The position numbers and the translations under genes are program-made. Below the pieces are notes generated by a model, which ran no database searches, was not told where the DNA came from, and saw nothing but the letters and a program-made list of their open reading frames with translations. Below are positions 6,286 through 12,557 of a DNA stretch of 12,557 bases, in pieces (position 1 is the stretch's first letter; each line of letters begins with the position of its first letter). Source of the DNA: Tectiglobus sp051009975 (GTDB lineage: Bacteria > Pseudomonadota > Alphaproteobacteria > Rhizobiales > Hyphomicrobiaceae); contig JBPCWA010000196.1 in NCBI GenBank assembly GCA_051009975.1, positions 1-12,557 on the forward strand, read 5' to 3'.

Positions 6286-8082
6286 ATGCATCGATACCGA
6301 TCACATACGTGCGGCGCACTGCGCGATAGCGACATTGGCCAATCCATCCGCGTTTCGGGCTGGGTTCATCGTGTTCGCGATCACGGAGGCGTCTTGTTCA
6401 TCGATCTTCGCGATCACTACGGCATCACGCAAGTTGTTGCTGATCCCGACAGTAACGCGTTTGCGGCTGCGGAAACCGTGCGGGCAGAGTGGGTGGTTTG
6501 CGTCACAGGTCGAGTTCGCGAGCGTCCGGAAGGCACCAGCAATCCCGATCTTCCAACTGGCGCGGTCGAGGTTTTTGCGGACGTTATCGAGATCCTGTCG
6601 GCAGCTCAGGAGTTGCCCGTTCCAGTTTTTGGCGAACCGGATTACCCAGAAGACCTCCGCCTCAAGTATCGTTTTCTCGATCTGCGGCGTGAAGCTCTCC
6701 ACAAAAACATTATGCGGCGGTTGGCAATAGTTGAATCCATACGCTCACGGATGGTTGCGAGCGGTTTTTTCGAGTTTACAACCCCCATTTTGACGGCATC
6801 CTCGCCCGAAGGCGCGCGGGATTTCCTGGTTCCAAGCCGCATGCATCAGGGTCAGTTCTATGCGTTGCCACAGGCGCCACAACAGTACAAGCAGCTCGTT
6901 ATGATGTCCGGATTTGACCGGTATTTCCAGATCGCACCGTGCTTTCGCGACGAAGATCCCCGTGCAGATCGTCTACCAGGAGAGTTCTATCAACTCGATG
7001 TCGAGATGAGCTTTGTAGAGCAGAACGACGTCTTCAGCACCATGGAGCCGATCCTCAGAGAAGTCTTTGCAGAATTTGCTGACGGTAAATCTGTAACAAC
7101 TGAATTTCCTCGCATTCCCTACGATGAAGCCGTTGCCAAATATGGAACCGACAAGCCAGACTTGCGGAATCCGATTGAGATGCAAGATGTTACTGAGCAC
7201 TTCAGAGGTTCCGGCTTCAAGATTTTTGCTGGGATGATCGATAAGGACGACCGCGTCCGAGTATGGGCGATCCCAGCTCCGACTGGCGGCAGTCGCGCGT
7301 TTTGCGATCGTATGAATTCCTGGGCACAGGGTGAGGGCCAGCCGGGACTCGGTTATATCTTTTATCGTGATGGCGAAGGCGCTGGCCCCGTCGGGAAAAA
7401 CATCGGTCCTGAGAGGTGCGATGCAATCCGCGGCCAGCTCGGTCTGAAAGACGGCGATGCCGTGTTCTTCGCCGCTGGGCGTCCGGCGAAGTTCGCCAAG
7501 TTTGCCGGCGACGCACGCGATCGAATTGGCGAAGAGCTCAAGCTGATCAATACCGATCGATTCGAGCTATGTTGGGTTGTTGACTTTCCGATGTATGAGT
7601 GGGACGAGGACGAGAAACGGATCGACTTCTCGCACAACCCCTTCTCAATGCCACAAGGTGACATGGCTGCATTGGAAGCGGCAGCGACTACAGAAGAACT
7701 CCTGGCACTCAAAGCATACCAATATGACCTGGTCTGCAATGGCTACGAAATCGCTTCGGGTGCGATCCGCAACCATCTTCCCGAGGTCATGGTAAAAGCA
7801 TTTGGGATTGCCGGCTACGAGGAGAGTGTGCTCGAGCAACGCTTTGGTGGAATGTATCGCGCGTTTCAGTACGGCGCGCCGCCGCACGGTGGCATGGCAG
7901 CTGGAATCGATCGAATCGTCATGCTGCTTGTCGGTGCCAAAAACCTCCGGGAAGTTACCTTATTCCCGATGAACCAGCAGGCTACGGATTTGCTGATGGG
8001 AGCGCCGAGCGATGTCGCACCGTCACAGCTGCGCGAATTAGGCCTGCGGCTGTCCGCCTCGCCGGCCAAAGGAGCGGGCTAG
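6286..8082 (+). CDS. aspS: Aspartate-tRNA ligase, probably non-discriminating
   Basis: The 598-residue class IIb synthetase charges tRNA-Asp with aspartate in the cytosol. The N-terminal OB fold for the anticodon covers about 1-110 (IRVSGWVHRVRDHGG, 21-35). The catalytic core has YRFLDLRR (128-135), motif 2 CFRDEDPRADR (219-229) and QLDVEMSF (236-243). The bacterial GAD insertion lies at about 290-415. Motif 3 is GGMAAGIDRIVMLL (535-548). His33 in RDHGG and Gly83 in RPEG correspond to the His/Gly pair that relaxes tRNA choice in Pseudomonas aeruginosa AspRS; Escherichia coli has Leu and Lys there. That predicts a non-discriminating enzyme working with GatCAB to make Asn-tRNA(Asn). An in-frame TTG at 6244 exists, but family members begin MHRYRSHTC, so ATG 6286 is preferred, with GAGCGAACGA before it as a weak ribosome binding site. 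Confidence 0.97.
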   Translation: MHRYRSHTCGALRDSDIGQSIRVSGWVHRVRDHGGVLFIDLRDHYGITQVVADPDSNAFAAAETVRAEWVVCVTGRVRERPEGTSNPDLPTGAVEVFADVIEILSAAQELPVPVFGEPDYPEDLRLKYRFLDLRREALHKNIMRRLAIVESIRSRMVASGFFEFTTPILTASSPEGARDFLVPSRMHQGQFYALPQAPQQYKQLVMMSGFDRYFQIAPCFRDEDPRADRLPGEFYQLDVEMSFVEQNDVFSTMEPILREVFAEFADGKSVTTEFPRIPYDEAVAKYGTDKPDLRNPIEMQDVTEHFRGSGFKIFAGMIDKDDRVRVWAIPAPTGGSRAFCDRMNSWAQGEGQPGLGYIFYRDGEGAGPVGKNIGPERCDAIRGQLGLKDGDAVFFAAGRPAKFAKFAGDARDRIGEELKLINTDRFELCWVVDFPMYEWDEDEKRIDFSHNPFSMPQGDMAALEAAATTEELLALKAYQYDLVCNGYEIASGAIRNHLPEVMVKAFGIAGYEESVLEQRFGGMYRAFQYGAPPHGGMAAGIDRIVMLLVGAKNLREVTLFPMNQQATDLLMGAPSDVAPSQLRELGLRLSASPAKGAG

Positions 8083-8150
8083 GAGGCGTCCGACACCGCG
8101 GATACGTCAGTCGTTAAGCCCCTTTCGGAACTCTGCGGAGTGCGAGTGCA

Positions 8151-8855
8151 ATGAGCGCTAAGATCTTTGCCTACTGCGAGCGAGGCCTTGATCCAGCATT
8201 CTGGGCGGAACCGCTGAACGCTATCACCAACGGGGCGTTCATCATTGCGGCACTGATGGCCACATGGCGGTGGCAGAATGCCCCGCCGGCGCGGCGGGGT
8301 TGGGTCGAGCTTTATCTGATTGTGCTGATCTATGCGATTGGGATCGGCAGTTTTCTGTTTCACACGTTTGCAACGCTTTGGGCTGCGTTTGCCGACACAC
8401 TGCCCATAGGCATTTTCATGGTGTCGTATCTCGCCTACGCGTTGAGGCGCTATCTGAACCTTGGGTGGCTGCTAACAGTCGTCGCGCTTATCTTCTTCTT
8501 CATTTCTCTGCGACAGGCCAGCGTATTTCGGTGCGGTAGCGAAGCCTGTCTTAACGGATCGTTTGCATACGTTCCCGCATTCATTGCGCTCGTGCTCATT
8601 GGGGCAATCCTTGTTGCACGCAGGCACGCGGCTGGCTGGAGCTTGGTATTGGCGGGTATGATCTTTGCTGTTTCTCTGACTTTTCGCACCCTGGACCAAG
8701 ATCTTTGTGGGTACACAATTATACCACCTGCACGTGCGATCGGGCTGCACTTCCTCTGGCACATATTGAACGCAGTTTTGTTGTACGTCCTGGCTAGAGC
8801 TGCGATCTTGTACGGCCAGCCCGCTAAAGCAGGTGGCAGCGAAAAACGGATCTAA
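8151..8855 (+). CDS. Ceramidase-like CREST membrane hydrolase
   Basis: The 234-residue polytopic membrane protein belongs to the alkaline ceramidase/PAQR/Per1 (CREST) superfamily; eukaryotic members hydrolyse ceramide to sphingosine and fatty acid using Zn. About seven hydrophobic segments can be drawn (roughly 28-41, 51-71, 75-97, 104-121, 138-156, 163-177 and 196-220). The N-terminal YCERG...FWAEPLNAITN (8-27) parallels the calcium-site region of human ACER3. All five site residues align with the ACER3 spacing: Ser67, His71, Asp82, His200 and His204 (S-x3-H-x10-D and H-x3-H). The protein is therefore probably catalytically competent, on a ceramide-like or other N-acyl lipid that cannot be named. 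It follows aspS by 68 bp and may be read through from it. The ribosome binding site is weak (GGAG/GAG just upstream). Confidence 0.85.
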   Translation: MSAKIFAYCERGLDPAFWAEPLNAITNGAFIIAALMATWRWQNAPPARRGWVELYLIVLIYAIGIGSFLFHTFATLWAAFADTLPIGIFMVSYLAYALRRYLNLGWLLTVVALIFFFISLRQASVFRCGSEACLNGSFAYVPAFIALVLIGAILVARRHAAGWSLVLAGMIFAVSLTFRTLDQDLCGYTIIPPARAIGLHFLWHILNAVLLYVLARAAILYGQPAKAGGSEKRI

Positions 8856-8884
8856 CGCGACTGGAGCATGCTTTCGCGATTTTT
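8856..8884 (+). terminator. Possible intrinsic terminator after the ceramidase-like gene
   Basis: CGCGA (8856-8860) pairs with TCGCG (8874-8878), and ATTTTT follows directly. The loop is long (13 nt) but contains the palindrome AGCATGCT, which could form its own stem. It starts right after the stop codon at 8853-8855 and would separate that gene from the cytochrome gene. The stem is only 5 bp, so this is tentative. Confidence 0.35.
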
Positions 8885-8935
8885 GCGTCGGTCTGCCAGT
8901 CTTGTCTCTGAACGGGCGATTGTGACATTTCGATT

Positions 8936-9529
8936 ATGTACGAGCGACCTCGATTAAAGCGCGCGTCTTGTGTGTCGGTCTCCATTCTTGCTGGCGTCTT
9001 GCTGCTCCAGCCGTCGACATCTGTGCTCAATGCTGAGCAATCGATAGAAGCTGGTCTGGCGGCCTTCTCGGCCATGGCGTCGGTCATGCAACACCCGCGT
9101 TGTCTCAATTGCCATCGTGCGACCGAGCCGTCGACACGAGATGACAGTCGTCGTCACATTCCTCGCGTGCGACCAGGTCGTGACGGCTTTGGCTCGGGCG
9201 GCGAGCAATGCAGCATTTGCCATCGCGAATCGAACAATGACCGCACACGAATTCCGGGTGCGATAGGTTGGCGGTCTCCGCCTTATTCAATGAGCTGGGA
9301 TGGTCTTGACCAAGGCGATATCTGTGACAACATCAAAGATCAGGCCATGAATGGCCAGCGCAGCTTGGATGACCTAAAATATCACTTTGAGGAAGACATT
9401 TTGGTTAAGTGGGCATGGGCCCCTGGAGCCCGTAGGACGCCACCCCCAATTAGCTACGAGTCATTTCTCACACATATACATACGTGGCTACGATCGGGCG
9501 CGCCGTGTCCGCCCATCCCTGGGGATTGA
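8936..9529 (+). CDS. Exported di-haem c-type cytochrome linked to IorAB
   Basis: The 197-residue protein has a basic N-terminus, a hydrophobic segment (about 14-30) and a likely signal-peptidase site near LNA-EQ (33/34), so it should be periplasmic. It has two haem-binding CxxCH motifs: CLNCH (56-60) in MQHPRCLNCH and CSICH (92-96). The later pattern IPGAIGWRSPP, then LKYHFEEDILVKWAWAPGARRTPPP, ending GAPCP, matches the family annotated as isoquinoline 1-oxidoreductase subunit, found beside molybdenum hydroxylase genes. Its probable job is to take electrons from the downstream IorA-like [2Fe-2S] subunit and pass them to the respiratory chain. The sixth haem ligands cannot be assigned; Met51, Met119 and Met139 are candidates. 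Ordinary c-type cytochrome fold motifs are otherwise weak. No clear ribosome binding site precedes ATG 8936. Confidence 0.85.
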   Translation: MYERPRLKRASCVSVSILAGVLLLQPSTSVLNAEQSIEAGLAAFSAMASVMQHPRCLNCHRATEPSTRDDSRRHIPRVRPGRDGFGSGGEQCSICHRESNNDRTRIPGAIGWRSPPYSMSWDGLDQGDICDNIKDQAMNGQRSLDDLKYHFEEDILVKWAWAPGARRTPPPISYESFLTHIHTWLRSGAPCPPIPGD

Positions 9530-9532
9530 TCC

Positions 9533-9580
9533 TTCAGCCGTGTGCAACAGCTGAACCGTTCGCCAAAAGCGCTGAATTTT
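9533..9580 (+). promoter_or_regulatory. Alternative hairpin arms between the cytochrome gene and iorA
   Basis: TTCAGC (9533-9538) can pair with GCTGAA at 9550-9555 or with a second GCTGAA at 9571-9576, and the second copy is followed directly by TTTT. The two pairings exclude each other, the usual logic of an attenuator. Stems are only 6 bp, so this may equally be a weak terminator or chance. Confidence 0.25.
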
Positions 9581-9599
9581 CCGAACCCGTCGATCGCCC

Positions 9600-9669
9600 A
9601 TGTCACATGGCTGATGTCACATGGCTGATGTCACATGGCTGATGCCACATAGCCGATGTCACGTCGCCT
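9600..9669 (+). repeat. Tandem 14-bp repeat array before iorA
   Basis: Three identical units ATGTCACATGGCTG occupy 9600-9613, 9614-9627 and 9628-9641. A fourth, ATGCCACATAGCCG (9642-9655), differs at three positions, and a degenerate fifth starts at 9656. Every exact unit contains the odd-centred palindrome ATGT-C-ACAT; in the first it extends to CATGT-C-ACATG. A 14-bp period does not keep frame, so the array is not coding. It ends about 20 bp before the iorA start, so it would sit in the leader or act as a row of protein-binding sites. Confidence 0.9.
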
Positions 9670-9688
9670 GTTGGAAAGGGGAGATCTC

Positions 9689-10147
9689 ATGTTCGAAATC
9701 AAAGTGAACGGTTCGGTTCATACCGTCGATGTCGATAGTGATACACCTATGCTCTGGGTGATACGCGATGAACTCGGATTGACTGGTACTAAGTTCGGTT
9801 GTGGGGTCGCATCGTGTGGCTCATGCACAATTCACATGGACGGTGCTCCCACTCGCTCTTGCCAACTTACAGTGGCGGACGCTGTCGGTGCCGAAATCAT
9901 CACTATTGAAGCGGTAAACGGAAAGATCGCGGAAGCCGTCCAGGCAGCATGGCGCGAGCTCGATGTCGTTCAATGCGGCTACTGCCAGTCCGGCCAAATT
10001 ATGCAGGCCATCGGACTACTTCGCGCAAACGCTATGCCGACGGATGCTGACATCGACGACGAAATGCTGGGTAATGCTTGCCGTTGCGCCACTTATCATC
10101 GCATCCGTGCGGCGATCCATCTTGCATCTGAAAAGCTGGAGGCCTGA
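9689..10147 (+). CDS. iorA: [2Fe-2S] subunit of a molybdenum hydroxylase, IorA-like
   Basis: This small subunit carries electrons from the molybdenum centre of the IorB-like partner. It is 152 residues, the length of Brevundimonas diminuta IorA. The N-terminal plant-ferredoxin-type domain has Cys38, Cys43, Cys46 and Cys58 (C-x4-C-x2-C-x11-C, in FGCGVASCGSC). The C-terminal helical domain has Cys96, Cys99, Cys131 and Cys133 (CxxC-x31-CxC, in QCGYCQSGQ and GNACRCATY). Both clusters are complete. ATG 9689 is chosen over the in-frame ATG 9656 because GGAAAGGGGAG (9673-9683) stands 5 nt before it and the protein then starts with the family-like MFEIKVNG; ATG 9656 falls inside the repeat array. The stop lies 2 nt before the iorB start, so the two are co-translated. 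The symbol denotes the family, not a proven isoquinoline substrate. Confidence 0.93.
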   Translation: MFEIKVNGSVHTVDVDSDTPMLWVIRDELGLTGTKFGCGVASCGSCTIHMDGAPTRSCQLTVADAVGAEIITIEAVNGKIAEAVQAAWRELDVVQCGYCQSGQIMQAIGLLRANAMPTDADIDDEMLGNACRCATYHRIRAAIHLASEKLEA

Positions 10148-10149
10148 TC

Positions 10150-12312
10150 ATGAAGTATGACCTCTCTCGCCGTGCTTTCCTCTCGGGCGCTGGCGCCACG
10201 AGTGCCGCCTTGGTCGTGGGACTAGATGCACGTGGCGTCGCGGCGGTTGCCTCCAATGAGATGTTTGTTGCGAATCCTTTTGTTAAAATCCTCCCCGACG
10301 ATTCGGTTGTCGTAGTCGCCAAACACTTTGAGATGGGGCAAGGAACATCGACAGGGTTGGCCACGCTGGTAGCCGAAGAACTGGACGCGGATTGGGCAAA
10401 GGTCCGCGTGGAATGGGCACCTGCTAATGCCAAGATTTACGGGAATATCGCATGGGGCGGCGCTCAGGGTACAGGCGGGTCGACAGCCATGGCCAACGCG
10501 TTTGTCCAATACCGCGAGGCAGGAGCGCTCGCGCGCGATTTGATGGTCCGTGCCGCAGCTAAAAGCTGGAGCGTACCTGTTGACAGTGTCAGGATCGAAG
10601 TCGGTTTGGTCTCGGAGCCGACGGGGCGAACCGCCAATTTTGGTGAGCTTATTGAAGCAGCGGCACGATTGGCGCCCAAGCAAAAGGCTCAATTGAAGTC
10701 GCCAAGTTCATTCAAACTTATAGGCAAAGCGCAATTGGCGAGATTGGATTCGTATTCGAAAACCAACGGCAGGGCGAAGTTTGCCATAGACGTGAGGCTG
10801 CCCGACATGGTGGTTGCGGTAGTTGCACGGTCGCCTAAATTTGGTGGGACCGCAACGTCCTTCGACGCTGCCGGGGCACTCAAAATCAAAGGCGTCCGAG
10901 ACGTCAAGGCTATCCCGCGTGGGATCGTTGTCTACGCTGACAACACGTGGGCGGCGATAAAGGGCCGAGAGGCACTGAAAATCGAGTGGGACTACACCAA
11001 TGCAGAGACCCGATCGACTGATCAGATTGTTGCAGATCACAGACGACAATTGGATGAAGAGGGCCATATAGCGATCGACAGGGGGGATACAGAGCGCGCG
11101 CTCAAAAGGGCCGCCAAAACGGTCTCAGCGGAGTTCGTCTTCCCGTACTTAGCACACGCACCTATGGAGCCCATGAACTGCACCGTCCGATACGACGAGA
11201 ACGGCGCTGAAGTTTGGGATGGGTGTCAGGTACCATCTCTCGTACAACCAACTGTCGCCGGTATTTTGGGCATGAAACCTGAGCAAGTGAATATCAAAAC
11301 GGTCTACGCTGGTGGATCATTCGGCCGTCGTGCGAACCCGACGTCAGACTATGCGGCAGAAGCTGCAATGGCGGCCAAAGCGATAGGTGGAAAGTGGCCG
11401 GTGCAACTCGTGTGGACTCGCGAGGATGATTTAAAGGGAGGCTACTACAGACCGCTCTACGTCGAGCGAGTCGAAGCGGGTATTGATGCTGACGGTAAGC
11501 CGATCGCCTGGCGTCATAGACTCGCTGGCAAGTCTATAATTATCGGCACCTTCTTTGAAAAATCTCTTGTTAAAAATGGCGTTGATGCAACGTCCGTCGA
11601 AGGAGCCTCAACGCTGCCCTACAGCATTGAAAATCTCAAAGTTGATATTCGAAATACCGTTTCACAAGTGCCGGTTCTGTGGTGGCGTTCTGTTGGCCAT
11701 ACCCATACCGCGTATTCAACCGAGATCGTGGTGGACATGCTGGCGGAAGCAGCAGGTGTAGATCCTGTCGACTACCGTCTGGGCCTCTTGAAGGATCATC
11801 CGCGTCACTCTGGGGTGCTCAGACGTGTTGCGGAAAAGTCTGGTTGGAGAGAAGTCCAGGCCAAGAACAGGGGGCGAGGAGTTGCGGTCCATGAATCCTT
11901 CAACAGTTTCGTCGCCCAAGTCGTAGATGTGTCAACCAACTCTGGCGGAGAGATCAAAGTTGAACGGGTCGTGTGTGCTGTCGATTGTGGCGTTGCTGTT
12001 AATCCCGACGTAATTCGAGCTCAGATTGAAGGTGGGATTGGTTATGGCTTGGGAGCTGTCATGCGCAATCAGATCACGCTAAAGGACGGAAGCGTTGAAC
12101 AATTCAATTTCCCGGACTACGAGCCGTTGCGGATCAATGATATGCCAGAGATTGAAGTGCATATTATCGAATCGACGGCCCCGCCGAGTGGAGTTGGCGA
12201 GCCTGCGACACCGCCCATCGGGCCTGCTTTAGCGAACGCTATCTATGCAGTCACTGGTCGAAGGATCTTTGAGCTGCCCATGAGCGAGAACGATATATCC
12301 TTCGCAGCATAA
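10150..12312 (+). CDS. iorB: Molybdopterin subunit of a molybdenum hydroxylase, IorB-like
   Basis: The 720-residue catalytic subunit of the xanthine dehydrogenase family would bind a molybdopterin cytosine dinucleotide cofactor and hydroxylate an aldehyde or N-heteroaromatic ring with water. The N-terminus LSRRAFLSGAGATSAALVVG has a twin-arginine motif (Arg7-Arg8), so it is exported folded, presumably carrying IorA along. Motifs include HFEMGQGTSTGLATLVAEELD (59-79), WGGAQGTGGST (102-112), APMEPMNCTVRY, YAGGSFGRR, and the terminal PPSGVGEPATPPIGPALANAI, where Glu684 in GVGEP is the expected active-site base. It is shorter than Brevundimonas diminuta IorB (about 780 residues) but within the family range. 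GGAGG (10138-10142) precedes ATG 10150 by 7 nt and overlaps the end of iorA. No XdhC/MoeA-type maturation gene is seen within the window. The substrate is not determinable from sequence. Confidence 0.93.
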   Translation: MKYDLSRRAFLSGAGATSAALVVGLDARGVAAVASNEMFVANPFVKILPDDSVVVVAKHFEMGQGTSTGLATLVAEELDADWAKVRVEWAPANAKIYGNIAWGGAQGTGGSTAMANAFVQYREAGALARDLMVRAAAKSWSVPVDSVRIEVGLVSEPTGRTANFGELIEAAARLAPKQKAQLKSPSSFKLIGKAQLARLDSYSKTNGRAKFAIDVRLPDMVVAVVARSPKFGGTATSFDAAGALKIKGVRDVKAIPRGIVVYADNTWAAIKGREALKIEWDYTNAETRSTDQIVADHRRQLDEEGHIAIDRGDTERALKRAAKTVSAEFVFPYLAHAPMEPMNCTVRYDENGAEVWDGCQVPSLVQPTVAGILGMKPEQVNIKTVYAGGSFGRRANPTSDYAAEAAMAAKAIGGKWPVQLVWTREDDLKGGYYRPLYVERVEAGIDADGKPIAWRHRLAGKSIIIGTFFEKSLVKNGVDATSVEGASTLPYSIENLKVDIRNTVSQVPVLWWRSVGHTHTAYSTEIVVDMLAEAAGVDPVDYRLGLLKDHPRHSGVLRRVAEKSGWREVQAKNRGRGVAVHESFNSFVAQVVDVSTNSGGEIKVERVVCAVDCGVAVNPDVIRAQIEGGIGYGLGAVMRNQITLKDGSVEQFNFPDYEPLRINDMPEIEVHIIESTAPPSGVGEPATPPIGPALANAIYAVTGRRIFELPMSENDISFAA

Positions 12313-12403
12313 AGATCAGCCAGACCTATGGCGCATACACGGCCTCGGCGGAATGGCAGAGGCGGGAGGGCGCAATCTTGCGACTCTAAACCCGTGCATA
12401 TTA

Positions 12404-12556
12404 TTAACCCTGTTGGCTTGCCCATTCAGCGGGACCGTCGCTCGATTTCGGTTGTGAGCTGATCGAGCGGCCTTCCTCCAAGGCGTTCTGGACTAGGTCA
12501 TGTGACGCCCAATGGTGGAAAACGGAAAAAGGTGGGAATGAACTGTGGGCGTCCTG
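12404..12556 (-). other. Open frame entering from the right edge, possible gene end
   Basis: On the minus strand a frame without stops runs from the window edge to TAA at 12406-12404, giving 50 residues that include LVQNALEEGRSISSQPKSSD and end GPAEWASQQG. About 60 percent of its third positions are G or C, mildly in favour of coding. I recognise no family, and a 50-codon open stretch can occur by chance, so this is only a candidate C-terminus of a leftward gene. Confidence 0.2.
12439..12469. repeat. Inverted repeat CGCTCGAT-N15-ATCGAGCG after iorB
   Basis: Perfect 8-bp arms (12439-12446 and 12462-12469) surround a 15-nt loop, 126 bp past the iorB stop. No T-run follows. It may be a transcript-end structure of the molybdenum hydroxylase operon. 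A second pair, GACGCCC (12504-12510) and GGGCGTC (12547-12553), lies at the extreme right end. Confidence 0.4.
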
Positions 12557-12557
12557 A

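Noticed and set aside
9600..9669. CRISPR array
   Set aside because: The units are 14 bp and directly adjacent without unique spacers, so this is a simple tandem repeat.
9656..9688. Upstream ATG start of iorA
   Set aside because: It lies in the last degenerate repeat unit with no ribosome binding site; ATG 9689 has a strong one and gives the family length of 152 residues.

Overview
The window reads as chromosomal DNA of an alphaproteobacterium, most likely a member of the Hyphomicrobiales (Rhizobiales). The main reason is the block ppx - rnd - aspS, with proteins of the rhizobial type: an about 500-residue Ppx, an RNase D with a single visible HRDC region, and an AspRS beginning MHRYRSHTC. 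Base composition looks moderately GC-rich, but it was not computed. I see no rRNA, tRNA, CRISPR array, complete insertion sequence or phage gene.

Layout from left to right. (1) Positions 1-368, minus strand: a decayed MaoC-type acyl dehydratase that runs off the left edge. It has an in-frame TGA, a frameshift near the end and both catalytic residues replaced. It can only be seen by reading through the stop. (2) 673-1518: a fumarylacetoacetate hydrolase family enzyme with a strong ribosome binding site. (3) 1955-3484: exopolyphosphatase (ppx). (4) 3709-4629: a zinc-finger-less DnaJ co-chaperone of the CbpA class. Its stop lies 19 bp from the stop of the convergent rnd gene. (5) 4649-5809, minus: ribonuclease D. 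(6) 5810-6285: a divergent intergenic region with two 9-bp inverted repeats and a terminator-like hairpin. (7) 6286-8082: aspS. (8) 8151-8855: an integral-membrane ceramidase-like CREST hydrolase with the full Ser/His/Asp/His/His site. (9) 8936-12312: a molybdenum hydroxylase module made of an exported di-haem c-type cytochrome, an IorA-like [2Fe-2S] subunit and an IorB-like molybdopterin subunit with a twin-arginine signal. A tandem array of 14-bp units, each containing a palindrome, lies immediately upstream of iorA. (10) 12313-12557: no certain gene. An open frame enters from the right edge on the minus strand.

How the genes fit together. ppx, rnd and aspS are housekeeping genes (polyphosphate turnover, RNA processing, tRNA charging) with a DnaJ homologue set among them. 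AspRS carries the His/Gly pair typical of non-discriminating enzymes, which suggests that Asn-tRNA is made by transamidation. The right end is a self-contained periplasmic oxidation unit: IorAB would hydroxylate an aldehyde or N-heteroaromatic substrate and pass electrons through its [2Fe-2S] centres to the c-type cytochrome. The left end (FAH hydrolase plus dead dehydratase) looks like catabolic accessory DNA in decay. No wholly new multi-gene system is evident. The best leads are the repeat array before iorA, the pseudogene, the ceramidase-like enzyme and the palindromes before aspS and dnaJ.
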